Source: Actinacidiphila bryophytorum (lineage in GTDB: Bacteria > Actinomycetota > Actinomycetes > Streptomycetales > Streptomycetaceae). Taken from it: a stretch of 64,000 bases of DNA. Positions 7,055 to 15,839 of the stretch are shown here, one piece after another. The first letter of the stretch is position 1, and the number at the start of each line of letters is the position of its first letter. A model generated the notes under the pieces. That model had not been told where the DNA came from. It did no database searches and saw nothing but the letters and a program-made list of their open reading frames with translations. The stretch covers positions 62,001-126,000 of the forward strand of contig NZ_JAFFIX010000003.1 in NCBI RefSeq assembly GCF_016916835.1. Reading direction: 5' to 3'. The position numbers were made by a program, and so were the translations under genes.

Positions 7055-10000
7055 ATGATTCCCTTGCGTCGCCCGGACCACCCTCGCCCCGGCGGCCGTT
7101 CCCGGAAGGGCGGTGCCGCGCTGCGGCGGCTCGCCGTGCTGGGGTCGCTGCTGAGCCTGGCGGCCCTCCCGCTGCAGTCCCTCGACAGCGCGTCGGCCGC
7201 CTCGGCCCCGACCCCGGTCAAGGACCCGGCGTCCCTGGTCAACCCGCTGATCGGCACCTCGGGTGCGGTCAACACCTTCCCCGGCCCCGACATGCCGTTC
7301 GGGATGATGCAGTGGGGTCCCGACACGACCCCGCACCGCGCCCAGGGCGGCGGCTACGAGTACGACAGCACCAAGCTCTCCGGTTTCAGCCTCACCCACG
7401 TCTCCGGTCCCGGCTGCGACGTCGCGGGCGACGTACCGATCCTGCCGGTCTCCGGTGCGCTGTCCGCGCTGTCCGGCAACCTGTCGGACACCACGGCCCA
7501 GTTCGCGCACAGCGACGAGAAGACGGCCGTCGGCTCGTACACCGTCACCGACGCCTCGGGCGTCACCACCGAGCTGACCGACACCACCCGCGCAGGCCTG
7601 GGCCGCTTCACCTTCCCGGCCGGCGCCGACGGCAACCTTCTGCTCAAACTCAGCGGCGGCGCCACGCAGGTGGACGGCACCCGGGTCAAGGTCGTCAGCA
7701 GCCGCGAGGTGAGCGGCTCGGTCGACAGCGGGCACTTCTGCGGCGCGGGCAACCGCTACACGCTGCACTTCGACATCAGGTTCGACCGGCCCTTCACGGC
7801 CAGCGGCACCTGGGTCGGCAGCACCGTGAACCCGGGTGCGACGTCGATGTCGGCGGGCCGCACCGCCGCCCCCGCGACGTCCGCGCAGGGCGGCAGCGCC
7901 CTGCACGAGAAGGCGTTCACGGTGCCCGCCTCGCCCTCGCCCGTCGTGCACCCGGCCGCCGGTGCCGCGCCGTCCGCGGCGGCAGCCGCACCCGTCACGG
8001 GCGCCAACGGGATGTACCTGACCTTCGGCACCGCGTCCTCCACCGCGGTGACCGCGGCCGTCGGCATCTCCTACACCAGCGACGACAACGCCGCAGCCAA
8101 CCTCTCCTCGGAGATCAGCGGCTGGAACCTCGACAAGCTGCGCAACGCCAGCCACAGCGCGTGGAATTCGGTCCTCGGCCGCATCGCCGTCGGCGGCGGC
8201 AGCCACGACCAGCAGGTGCAGTTCTACACCGCGCTCTACCACGCGCTGCTGCACCCGAACGTCTTCTCCGACGACAACGGCCAGTACATGGGCATGGACG
8301 ACCAGGTCCACAAGCTGGCCAAGGGCCAGAAGGCCCAGTACGCCAACTACTCGGGCTGGGACACCTACCGCTCCCAGACCCAGCTGATGGCGGTCGTCGC
8401 CCCCAAGGAGACCGGCGACATCGTCACCTCGATGCTCAACGGCTACGACCAGACGGGCCTGCTGCCCAAGTGGGCCTCGAACAACGGCGAGAGCTACGTC
8501 ATGGTCGGCGACCCCGGCACCTCGATCATCGCCGACGCCTACGCCTTCGGGGTGCGCAACTTCGACTCCGCGCACGCCCTCGACGCCATGGTGCACTCGG
8601 CGACCGTGCCCAACCAGGACCGCCCCGGCGAGGCCGTGCGCGACGCCAAGGGCTACCTGCCGCTGGACGAGAACGACTACGGCTGCTGCAACTTCTACGG
8701 CCCGGTGTCCACCCAACTCGAGTACGACAGCGCCGACTACGCGCTCGCGTCGTTCGCCAAGTCGCTCGGCAGGACCGCGGACTACCGCAGGTTCGCCACC
8801 CGCGCGCAGGACTGGATGAACGTCTTCAACCCGCAGACCGGCTACATGCAGGGCCGCAACAAGGACGGCAGCTTCGCCGGCGGCTTCACCCCCGGCACCT
8901 CCAACGGCTTCGTCGAGGGCACCTCGGCCCAGTACACCCCGATGGTCCCGTTCGACCTGAGCCAGCTGATCACCGCACGCGGCGGCCCGCAGGCGTACGC
9001 GTCGTACCTCGACAGCCTGCTCGACGACATCACGGAACCCGGCGGCACCGACGCCGACCTGTCCAACGAGCCCAGCCTGGAGATCCCCTGGGAGTACGAC
9101 TACCTCGGCCAGCCGTGGAAGACGCAGGCCGCGGTGCGCACCGCACAGACCAGCCTGTACTTCAACGCGCCCGTCGGGTCCTTCGGCAACGACGACCTGG
9201 GCGCGATGAGTTCGTGGTACGTGTGGTCGTCGCTGGGGATGTACCCGGAGACCCCCGGCACCGACACCCTCGCGCTGGGCAGCCCCGCCTTCCCCGTCGC
9301 GAAGGTCACCTTCGGCAACGGCAAGCAGGTCACGATCAACGCCCCCCAGGCCGCACCCGACGCCCCCTATGTGCAGGCGCTCGACGTCAAGGGCGGGGAG
9401 TGGAACGCGGCCTGGCTGACCTTCGACCAGTTCCGCTCGGCCCAGTCCATGGACTTCGTGCTCTCCACCCGGCCGAGCACCACGTGGGCGGCAGGTCCGG
9501 ACGCGGCACCGCCGTCCGACACCACCGGCGGCGAACGCGTGCTGGCCGCGACCGGTCCGACCAGCGACGGACTCGTCGTCGCCCCCGGCGGCAGCGGTGA
9601 CGCCACGCTGCGGCTGACCAACCTCGGCAGCAGGCCCGCCACCGTCGACTGGGCGGCGACCGCCCCCTCGGGCGTCACGCTCGGCCCCTCCGCGGGCTCG
9701 CTGACCGTACCGGCGTCCGGCTCCGCGCAGGCGCAGGTCCCGGTCACCGCGGGCAGCACGGAGGGCGCGTACTCCGTCGACTTCGCCCTCACCGACCACA
9801 CCGGCGGCACCGACCTCGGCCACGCCACCCTGCGGGTCGCCGTCGCCCAACCCGGCGCGCTGTGGCCCTACGAGTCGAACGAGGGCATCTACGCCGACGG
9901 CACCCACTTCAACGGCGGCTTCGACGACGGCGGTTGGGCGTACTCGTCCAACGCGCTCAGCGCCGCGGGCGTCACCGACGGCGGCAAGGTCACCGCCGAC

Positions 10001-10441
10001 GGCCTCACCTACACCTGGCCGACCACCGCACCCGGCCGCCCCGACAACCTGGAGGTCGGCGGCCAGACCGTCCCGCAGCCCGCGGGCTCCTCCGGCGCCT
10101 ACCTCGGCCTGCTCGGCTCCGCGACCAACGCGCCCACCGACGGCAGCGGCGTCCCCGGCGAGCTGACCGTCACCTACACCGACGGCAGCACCGCCAAGGC
10201 GACCGTCGCCTTCTCCGACTGGACGCTCAACGGCGGCGCCCGCCAGCCCCTCCCGGGCAACACCGCGGCCGTCACCACCGCCTACCGCAACACGGCGAGC
10301 GGCGGACGCGACACCGTGAAGGCCTATGTCTTCTCGGTGAAGGTCCCCCTCGACCCGGCCAAGACCGTCGCCTCCCTGACCCTCCCGGTCACCGGCTCCT
10401 CCGGCACGGTCCACCTCTTCGCCTTCGCCTACGGCTCCTGA
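7055..10441 (+). CDS. secreted GH92-family alpha-mannosidase with C-terminal accessory domains
   Basis: A 1128-aa exported glycosidase. The signal peptide has an arginine-rich n-region, ALRRLAVLGSLLSLAALPLQ, and ends near SASAAS. The GH92 part spans roughly residues 50-825: NPLIGTSG at the N-terminus, NEPSLEIPWEY near 670 (the NEPS region with the catalytic acid in this family) and GNDDLGAMSSWYVW near 710, around the catalytic base. GH92 enzymes are Ca-dependent exo-mannosidases acting on N-glycans and other mannosides. An NEW3/NPCBM-associated beta-sandwich (about 828-930) and another beta-rich domain follow. ATG 7055 has GGAGG 8 bases upstream; longer reading forward from 6845 lacks a signal peptide. 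Likely monocistronic and carbohydrate-controlled through the LacI-type site upstream. Confidence 0.92.
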   Translation: MIPLRRPDHPRPGGRSRKGGAALRRLAVLGSLLSLAALPLQSLDSASAASAPTPVKDPASLVNPLIGTSGAVNTFPGPDMPFGMMQWGPDTTPHRAQGGGYEYDSTKLSGFSLTHVSGPGCDVAGDVPILPVSGALSALSGNLSDTTAQFAHSDEKTAVGSYTVTDASGVTTELTDTTRAGLGRFTFPAGADGNLLLKLSGGATQVDGTRVKVVSSREVSGSVDSGHFCGAGNRYTLHFDIRFDRPFTASGTWVGSTVNPGATSMSAGRTAAPATSAQGGSALHEKAFTVPASPSPVVHPAAGAAPSAAAAAPVTGANGMYLTFGTASSTAVTAAVGISYTSDDNAAANLSSEISGWNLDKLRNASHSAWNSVLGRIAVGGGSHDQQVQFYTALYHALLHPNVFSDDNGQYMGMDDQVHKLAKGQKAQYANYSGWDTYRSQTQLMAVVAPKETGDIVTSMLNGYDQTGLLPKWASNNGESYVMVGDPGTSIIADAYAFGVRNFDSAHALDAMVHSATVPNQDRPGEAVRDAKGYLPLDENDYGCCNFYGPVSTQLEYDSADYALASFAKSLGRTADYRRFATRAQDWMNVFNPQTGYMQGRNKDGSFAGGFTPGTSNGFVEGTSAQYTPMVPFDLSQLITARGGPQAYASYLDSLLDDITEPGGTDADLSNEPSLEIPWEYDYLGQPWKTQAAVRTAQTSLYFNAPVGSFGNDDLGAMSSWYVWSSLGMYPETPGTDTLALGSPAFPVAKVTFGNGKQVTINAPQAAPDAPYVQALDVKGGEWNAAWLTFDQFRSAQSMDFVLSTRPSTTWAAGPDAAPPSDTTGGERVLAATGPTSDGLVVAPGGSGDATLRLTNLGSRPATVDWAATAPSGVTLGPSAGSLTVPASGSAQAQVPVTAGSTEGAYSVDFALTDHTGGTDLGHATLRVAVAQPGALWPYESNEGIYADGTHFNGGFDDGGWAYSSNALSAAGVTDGGKVTADGLTYTWPTTAPGRPDNLEVGGQTVPQPAGSSGAYLGLLGSATNAPTDGSGVPGELTVTYTDGSTAKATVAFSDWTLNGGARQPLPGNTAAVTTAYRNTASGGRDTVKAYVFSVKVPLDPAKTVASLTLPVTGSSGTVHLFAFAYGS

Positions 10442-10453
10442 CCCCGTCCCGCC

Positions 10454-10494
10454 CGCGACCGCCCCTGAAGGCCCCGCCTCCAGGGGCGGTCGCG
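10454..10494. terminator. bidirectional terminator between convergent genes
   Basis: CGCGACCGCCCCTG (10454-10467) pairs with CAGGGGCGGTCGCG (10481-10494) around a 13-base loop. It lies just after the GH92 stop and just before the AraC-gene stop on the other strand, so it can serve both. Confidence 0.85.
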
Positions 10495-10515
10495 CACGAC
10501 CGCGCCACGGCCGCC

Positions 10516-11349
10516 CTACCGCCGGCGGTACTCGCGGCGGAAGCGGGCCGGCGGCTTGCCGCAGGCGGCGGTGAAGGCCGCGTAGAAGCGGCTGACCGAG
10601 CCGAAGCCCGCGGCCTCGGCGACCGCGTCGACCGGCAGGTCCGTGGTGACCAGCAGCCGCCGCGCCTCGGCCAGCCGGCAGCGGGTCAGGTAGTCGCCGA
10701 CCGTGGCGCGTACGACCGCACGGAACTGCGCCATCGCGTAGCTGGGGTGGAGCTGCGCCGCGGCCGCCACCTCGGCGACCGTCACCGGCTCGCGGAAGTG
10801 CTCCGCGACGTAGCGCACCATCGCGATGGCCTGCCGCAGCGACCGGTCGCCGCCGGTGTACTCGTGCGCGCCTTCGCCGAGTTCCGCCAGCCCCAGCCGG
10901 CGCAGCCGGGCCTCGATCTCCAGCAGCGCGATGCGGCGGCCCTCCTCCCGGCCGCATGCCAGGTCCCGCGCCCACTGGGCGAAGTTCGCCGGGTCGGTGG
11001 GCAGTGCCGCCGACGGCCCCGCGACCAGCGGCACGCCCGACAGCAGCCGGCTGACCAGCGAGTCGGGCAGGCCCCAGCCGAGGAAGGTGGCGAATGGCAC
11101 GTTGACCCAGTGCACGTCGGCCGCGGTGCTGGCCACCAGCTGGTGCGGCACCGCAGCCCAGAAGGCGGCCACGCACCCCGGCCCGACGGCGACCGGCTCA
11201 CCGCCGAAGAGGTACAGCAACTCGCCCTCGCCCGCGACCAGGTTCAGCTCCAGGTCGTCGTGCCGGTGCGGGGCGCGCATCAGCTCGGGCCGGCCGCTGC
11301 GGCCCGACAGGTCGGAGGGGAGCGGCTCCGCGAGCACCGGAGAATCCAA
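10516..11349 (-). CDS. AraC-family transcriptional regulator
   Basis: A 277-aa regulator with a cupin-like N-terminal sensing half (HRHDDLELNLVAGEGELLYL, residues about 28-50, with the His-rich cupin start) and two C-terminal helix-turn-helix motifs (VTVAEVAAAAQLHPSYAMAQF; DAVAEAAGFGSVSRFYAAF). The start is a TTG at 11349 preceded by AGGAGGGAG. It diverges from a Gfo/Idh/MocA oxidoreductase gene; this pairing suggests control of that gene in sugar or cyclitol metabolism (inference). The effector is unknown. Confidence 0.88.
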   Translation of the reverse strand: MDSPVLAEPLPSDLSGRSGRPELMRAPHRHDDLELNLVAGEGELLYLFGGEPVAVGPGCVAAFWAAVPHQLVASTAADVHWVNVPFATFLGWGLPDSLVSRLLSGVPLVAGPSAALPTDPANFAQWARDLACGREEGRRIALLEIEARLRRLGLAELGEGAHEYTGGDRSLRQAIAMVRYVAEHFREPVTVAEVAAAAQLHPSYAMAQFRAVVRATVGDYLTRCRLAEARRLLVTTDLPVDAVAEAAGFGSVSRFYAAFTAACGKPPARFRREYRRR

Positions 11350-11403
11350 GAAGTTCTCCCTCCTATCGGTGAAGACCTGCCGGATCGTACGAACCTATCG
11401 TGG

Positions 11404-11434
11404 AACAGGTCCGCGGCGGCACAGGTCCGCGGGC
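11404..11434. promoter_or_regulatory. direct repeats in the AraC / oxidoreductase divergent promoter
   Basis: Two copies of ACAGGTCCGCGG lie 16 bases apart in the short divergent intergenic region. AraC-family proteins bind direct repeats, so this is a candidate operator for the neighbouring regulator; this is inference from position and spacing. Confidence 0.4.
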
Positions 11435-11467
11435 ACGTACTCCACCACCGACGTCGGGGAGCCCGCC

Positions 11468-12664
11468 GTGTTCACTCTCGGGATAGTCGGGGCCGGCCAG
11501 TTCGCGGGCTCCTTCGCCAAGCTCTGGCAGCACCACCCCGGCGTCGGCGACATCCGGGCCACCGACCTGCTGCCCGAGCGCGCCGCCCGGCTCGCCGCCG
11601 ACACCGGCCTGGCCGGCACCCTGCCGTCGTTCGAGGCGCTGCTGGACTCCGACATCGACGCCGTCGCGATCTTCACCCAGCGCTGGACGCACGGCCCGCT
11701 GGTCGTCCAGGCGCTGCGGGCCGGCAAGCACGTCTACTCGGCGGTGCCGATGGCCGTCACGGCCGACGAGATCGCCGCGATCGTGGACGCGGTGAGGGAG
11801 ACCGGCCTGACCTACATGATGGGCGAGACCGCCCACTACAACCCGGCCGCCGTCTACGCCAGGCAGCGCGCCGCCCAGGGCGCCTTCGGGCGGCTCTTCT
11901 ACGCGGAGGGCGACTACGTCCACGACATGGACCTCGGCTTCTACGAGGCCTACCAGTACAGCGGCGGCGAGAACTGGAAGGCCACCGCGAGCTTCCCGCC
12001 GCTGCTCTACCCGACCCACGCGGTCGGCGGGGTCCTCGGCGCCTGGCAGACCCACGCGGTCAGCGTGTCCGCGATCGGCGTGACCGACGACCGCGGCGAC
12101 GGCGTCTTCGACCGCGAGGTCAGCCAGTTCGACAACGACTTCTCCAACGCCACCGCCCTCTTCGAGGTCGCCGGCGGCGGCTCCTTCCGCACCAACGAGT
12201 TCCGCCGGGTCGGCTACCCCTCGCACATCCTGGAGTCGCGCTACCGCTTCTTCGGTACGCAGGCCAGCCTGGAGCAGGTCGCGACGGTGAGCCTGTGGCA
12301 GGACAGGACCGGCGTCCAGGACGTGACCCTGCACCTGCGCCCCGTCCCCGACGACGGCTCGGGCCAGGAGGGCGTCAGCCACGTCGCCCCCGCGCTGCGC
12401 GAGGCCTTCCTGTCCGGCTACGCCCCCGTGCACGACCGCACGCGCCTGCCGGCGGAGTTCGCCGGCGTGCCCAACGGCCACTTCGGCAGCCACCACTACC
12501 TGGCCGACGACTTCGTGACCGCGGTGACCACCGGCACCCTCCCCCCGGTCAACGCCTGGGTCGCCGCCCGCTACACCCTCCCGGGCATCGTGGCCCACCA
12601 GTCCGCCCTGAACGCCGGCCGCCGCCTCCCCATCCCGGACTTCGGCGCCGGCCCCAAGAACTAG
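11468..12664 (+). CDS. Gfo/Idh/MocA-family oxidoreductase with altered EKP motif
   Basis: A 398-aa protein with an N-terminal NAD(P)-binding Rossmann fold (TLGIVGAGQFAGSF) and a C-terminal Gfo/Idh/MocA domain (GETAHYNPAAVYARQ, then YPTHAVGGVLG). The family usually oxidises sugars or inositols. The canonical EKP motif, whose Lys is catalytic, reads AVP here (HVYSAVPMAV), so the usual hydride-transfer chemistry may be lost or rearranged. GTG 11468 was chosen for the GGGGAG just upstream and because the Rossmann motif starts within six residues. Divergent from the AraC gene, which probably controls it. Confidence 0.85.
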   Translation: MFTLGIVGAGQFAGSFAKLWQHHPGVGDIRATDLLPERAARLAADTGLAGTLPSFEALLDSDIDAVAIFTQRWTHGPLVVQALRAGKHVYSAVPMAVTADEIAAIVDAVRETGLTYMMGETAHYNPAAVYARQRAAQGAFGRLFYAEGDYVHDMDLGFYEAYQYSGGENWKATASFPPLLYPTHAVGGVLGAWQTHAVSVSAIGVTDDRGDGVFDREVSQFDNDFSNATALFEVAGGGSFRTNEFRRVGYPSHILESRYRFFGTQASLEQVATVSLWQDRTGVQDVTLHLRPVPDDGSGQEGVSHVAPALREAFLSGYAPVHDRTRLPAEFAGVPNGHFGSHHYLADDFVTAVTTGTLPPVNAWVAARYTLPGIVAHQSALNAGRRLPIPDFGAGPKN

Positions 12665-12704
12665 CGGAGCGGCAGGCGGGCGGCGGCCGGTCCTCCGCCC
12701 GGCT

Positions 12705-13508
12705 TCACTCCGGCCCGTCGGAGGCCAGGGAAGCCATCAGGTCCCGCATGGCCGCGGTCATGGCGGGGCGCAGGCGGGTGACGTCCGGGTCCGCCGGTTC
12801 AGCGGCGGACCCGGAGTCCGCCGGGGGGTCTCCGGTGCCGTTCCACTGGTGGGAGGCGCTGAGCTGGAGGCTGAGCACGGCCCCGCCGTAGAGGACGGTC
12901 AACGTCTGGTGGGACCCCCGCGACACCAGCACATAGGCCTCGTCGCCCACCCCCGTGACGGGGTGCACGTCGGCGCCGGAGTCGAAGAGGTCCCCGGTGA
13001 CGACCATCCCCACGGCGGCGCCGGAGCCGCCACCGCCGCCGGGGACGGTGGAGTTCCGGCTGCGTGCGGTGTTCTCGAACTCGGCGCGCGGGTCGGTCTT
13101 CTTGTGGAGTTCGATGCTGACGCCGACGGAGTAGCCGGTCACCCACCCGTCGCCCGCCGCCGGCGAGTCCGACAGGAAGCACGACAGCCTGTCCAGCGCC
13201 GGCCCCCGGTTCACCGCGGCCTCCGAGGCGACGAAGCCCCGTGCCCCGGTGGCGTCCTTGAGCCGCTGCAGCGTGTCGCCGACGCACGGATTGCCGCCGA
13301 GCCGGTAGCCATGCAGGTCCGGGGCCGTGCCCCCGGCCCCGTACAACACCGCCCCCCACACGGCGGAGGCGACCACGATCCCGCCGACCCCCCACACCCA
13401 CGGCGCCCTTCCGCGCCCCGCTACCGCGTCCCCGGCCTGTCCCTCCCCGCCTTCTTCGCCCCCACCGACCATCTCCGGCTCACCGATCACACCGTTCCCC
13501 CCTCGCAT
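12705..13508 (-). CDS. membrane-anchored hypothetical protein
   Basis: About 267 aa. A Gly/Glu-rich cytoplasmic N-terminus is followed by one transmembrane helix (WVWGVGGIVVASAVWGAVL) and an extracellular domain with two Cys residues and a C-terminal Pro/Asp/Ala-rich tail. I do not recognise the family; the layout resembles the small exported sensor or lipoprotein-like hypotheticals common in Streptomyces. The start is unclear: ATG 13508 and ATG 13472 are both possible and neither has a strong ribosome binding site. Confidence 0.65.
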   Translation of the reverse strand: MRGGNGVIGEPEMVGGGEEGGEGQAGDAVAGRGRAPWVWGVGGIVVASAVWGAVLYGAGGTAPDLHGYRLGGNPCVGDTLQRLKDATGARGFVASEAAVNRGPALDRLSCFLSDSPAAGDGWVTGYSVGVSIELHKKTDPRAEFENTARSRNSTVPGGGGGSGAAVGMVVTGDLFDSGADVHPVTGVGDEAYVLVSRGSHQTLTVLYGGAVLSLQLSASHQWNGTGDPPADSGSAAEPADPDVTRLRPAMTAAMRDLMASLASDGPE

Positions 13509-13530
13509 CCCCCAGGCACCCCCCGGCACC

Positions 13531-13900
13531 TTACGGTGCCCGCTGTCGCCCGCGGGCGGCGAGGTCTTCCGGACCGGAGGTCAGCATCGTGACGGGTCCG
13601 GGGGCGGCGAGGGCGGTGGCGCTGAGCACGGCGTCGGCGGCGTACTCGTGGCCGTGCAGGCCGGAGTCGGCGAGCAGGGTGGCCGAGCGGCGTGCGACGG
13701 GCTCGGTGACCGGTTCGACGACGAGGCGTGACAGCGTTCACTCCAGGGCGTGGCGGTTGATCCGCGGGTGGACCACTTCCACCAGGGCGGCGGCCGACGT
13801 GATCACCCTGAGGTCGCCGGCCCGGGCGAGCGCGAGCCACCCGGTCGCCGCCGGGGCCTTCCGCGGCGGCCGATGGCGCGTCGAGTGGTGCCGGGCACCC
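13531..13900 (-). pseudogene. PIN-domain (VapC-like) nuclease pseudogene
   Basis: The minus strand encodes ARAGDLRVITSAAALVEVVH ... RINRHALE, then an in-frame TGA at 13738-13740, then TLSRLVVEPVTEPVARRSA ... YAADAVLSATALA and MLTSGPEDLAA to a TAA at 13531. Read through the stop, this is the C-terminal two thirds of a PIN-domain RNase, including the conserved Asp of the ADAVLSA helix. TGA probably replaces a TGG Trp codon. The N-terminal DTSAL-type motif is not recognisable in any frame, so 5' decay is likely too. No antitoxin gene is visible beside it. Confidence 0.65.
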
Positions 13901-13966
13901 GGACCCGGACAGAGTCGGACACGGCGGGCACGTACGCGTCGCCGCACCGACGACGTGAGGTCGCTG

Positions 13967-15451
13967 ATGTCCGACAGGCTCCAGGTACGCGCCCACCCGA
14001 CGCCGGCCCCGCGCGGGCCGGCGACCGCCACGCCGGAGACCGTCCACCCGCTCGCCGCCGTATGCGCGGCCTTCGTCCTGGCCCAACTCGTCCTCGCCGT
14101 CCCCGGCTCCGGCCTCGGCTGGGACGAGACCGTCTACACCAGCCAGGTCGCAGCGCACGTCCCCGCCGCCTTCTTCAGCGCGCCCCGCGCCCGCGGCGTC
14201 TCCCTGCTGGCCGCACCGGTCGCGGGCCTGACGTCCTCGACCGCGGCCCTGCGGGTCTATCTCGCCGTGCTGTCCGGCGCCGGGCTCTTCGTGTCGCTGC
14301 GCGTGTGGCGTCCGCTGCTGCCCGCCCGGGTGCTCGCGCTCGCCGGCGGCCTGTTCGCCGGGCTGTGGATCACCCTGCTTTACGGGTCGCAGGTGATGCC
14401 CAACCTCTGGAGCGCGTACGGGGCTCTGGCCGCCGTCGGCTGCCTGCTGCGCGCGGCCCGCGACCGTACCGACCGGGCGGCACTCGCGGGGCTGGCCGCC
14501 GCCGTGGCGCTGGTCGGCCTGATGCGCCCGCCGGACGCGGTGTGGCTCGTGCTGCCGCTGGCCGGCGCGGCCCTGACCGTCCGCCGGTGGCGCCGCCCCG
14601 CCCTGTTCGCGGTCCTCGCCGCGGGCCTGTTCGCGGGATGCGCGGAGTGGGTGGTCGAGGCGTACGTCCGCTACGGCGGCCTGACCGCCAGGCTGCACCG
14701 GGCCAGCGCCATCGAGGGCGGCCTCGGCCTGCACTTCTCCGTCGACGACCAGATCCGTGCGCTGGACGGCCGCACACTGTGCCGCCCGTGCGACGTGCCG
14801 TGGCGGCACCGGGCGGACTCGGCCTGGTGGTTCGCGCTCCCCGTGCTGGCCGCGGGCGGCGCCGCCACGGCCTGGCGCGGCCGCCGGGCGAGCGTGTGGC
14901 TGCCGCTGCTGACCGCCGGATCCCTCGCCGTGCCCTACCTGTTCACCGTGGGCTACGCGGCCCCCCGGTTCCTGCTGCCCGCGTACGCCCTGCTGGCGAT
15001 CCCGGTCGCCGAGTGCCTGTGCCGGCTGGTCCGCGGCAGCGGCGGCCGGCTGCGCCCGCGGACGGCCGCCCTCGTCGCCCTCGTCCTGTGCGGCCACCTG
15101 GCCGTCCAGGGCGGCGTCCTGCTCACCGCGGTGGCAGGCAACCGGCAGGCGCGCGGGCATTACGACGCCATGGCCGCCCGCCTGCACGCGAACGGCGTAC
15201 GGCCGCCCTGCGTGCTGTCCGGGGACTCGGCCGTCCCGCTCGCCTTCTACACCGGCTGCGCATCCCGCCAGACGGCGGGCGCGGACCGGAGCATCACGGT
15301 GCCCGGGCTCGTGGCGGCCGCCGGACACCGGCCGGTCGCCGTGCTCGTCGCCCCCGGCGCCCGCGCGCCCGCCTTCGCCCGGCACTGGCGTTCCGCCGTA
15401 CTCGCACCGGGGTCCGGCTCCGCCGCGTACCGCGCGTACATCCGCCCATAG
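13967..15451 (+). CDS. GT-C-type polytopic membrane glycosyltransferase (ArnT/PMT-like)
   Basis: A 494-aa integral membrane protein with roughly ten hydrophobic segments. The first extracytoplasmic loop has GWDETVYTSQVA (Asp53-Glu54), matching the acidic motif of GT-C transferases that use polyprenyl-phosphate sugars. A Pro-rich cytoplasmic N-terminus precedes the first helix. ATG 13967 has GTGAGG 6 bases upstream; reading forward from 13589 runs through the PIN pseudogene on the other strand and is not coding. The donor and acceptor are unknown. Confidence 0.72.
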   Translation: MSDRLQVRAHPTPAPRGPATATPETVHPLAAVCAAFVLAQLVLAVPGSGLGWDETVYTSQVAAHVPAAFFSAPRARGVSLLAAPVAGLTSSTAALRVYLAVLSGAGLFVSLRVWRPLLPARVLALAGGLFAGLWITLLYGSQVMPNLWSAYGALAAVGCLLRAARDRTDRAALAGLAAAVALVGLMRPPDAVWLVLPLAGAALTVRRWRRPALFAVLAAGLFAGCAEWVVEAYVRYGGLTARLHRASAIEGGLGLHFSVDDQIRALDGRTLCRPCDVPWRHRADSAWWFALPVLAAGGAATAWRGRRASVWLPLLTAGSLAVPYLFTVGYAAPRFLLPAYALLAIPVAECLCRLVRGSGGRLRPRTAALVALVLCGHLAVQGGVLLTAVAGNRQARGHYDAMAARLHANGVRPPCVLSGDSAVPLAFYTGCASRQTAGADRSITVPGLVAAAGHRPVAVLVAPGARAPAFARHWRSAVLAPGSGSAAYRAYIRP

Positions 15452-15539
15452 CGCTCGGGCAACGCGGGGCTGACCGGGGCGTCCGGGGCACGCAGTACCT
15501 CAACGCCCGCTGCTCGACATCTGCCCGGTCACCGGCCTC

Positions 15540-15676
15540 GGGCGGCCGCCCGGGCCGCGGCCGAGCAACTGGCAATCCCGGCCTCCGCCATCGCGGACGC
15601 CGTCGCCTTCGCCATCGAGCAGCCTGCGAACGTCGACGTCAACGAACTGGTCGTCCGTCCCACCGCCCAGGGCTGA
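15540..15676 (+). pseudogene. C-terminal remnant of a short-chain dehydrogenase
   Basis: In one frame, ending at TGA 15674-15676, the sequence reads AEQLAIPASAIADAVAFAIE, then QPANVDVNELVVRPTAQG. This is the typical C-terminus of the YdfG/classical SDR group. No upstream Rossmann part or start codon exists in frame, so only the last 40 or so codons survive. The rest of the 388-base gap between the membrane protein and the next enzyme shows nothing else. Confidence 0.65.
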
Positions 15677-15839
15677 GGCCGCGGCGGCCGTCCGGACGCG
15701 GCGCGGCGGGTGTGCCGACGCACACGTATCCGCTACACAGGGCAATGGGTCCCGACTGTGAGTGAGGAACGCACGGTGCAGGAGGTCCTGGCCCGGTACG
15801 TCCGGGCGCCCGCACGGCTCGACGGAAGGAGGCGCGGCC

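Noticed and set aside
4196..11176. A 2326-codon open frame on the minus strand opposite the LuxR-type and GH92 genes
   Set aside because: It is a GC-skew artefact: composition is Gly/Arg/Val/Ala with no domains, and it overlaps real genes over their whole length.
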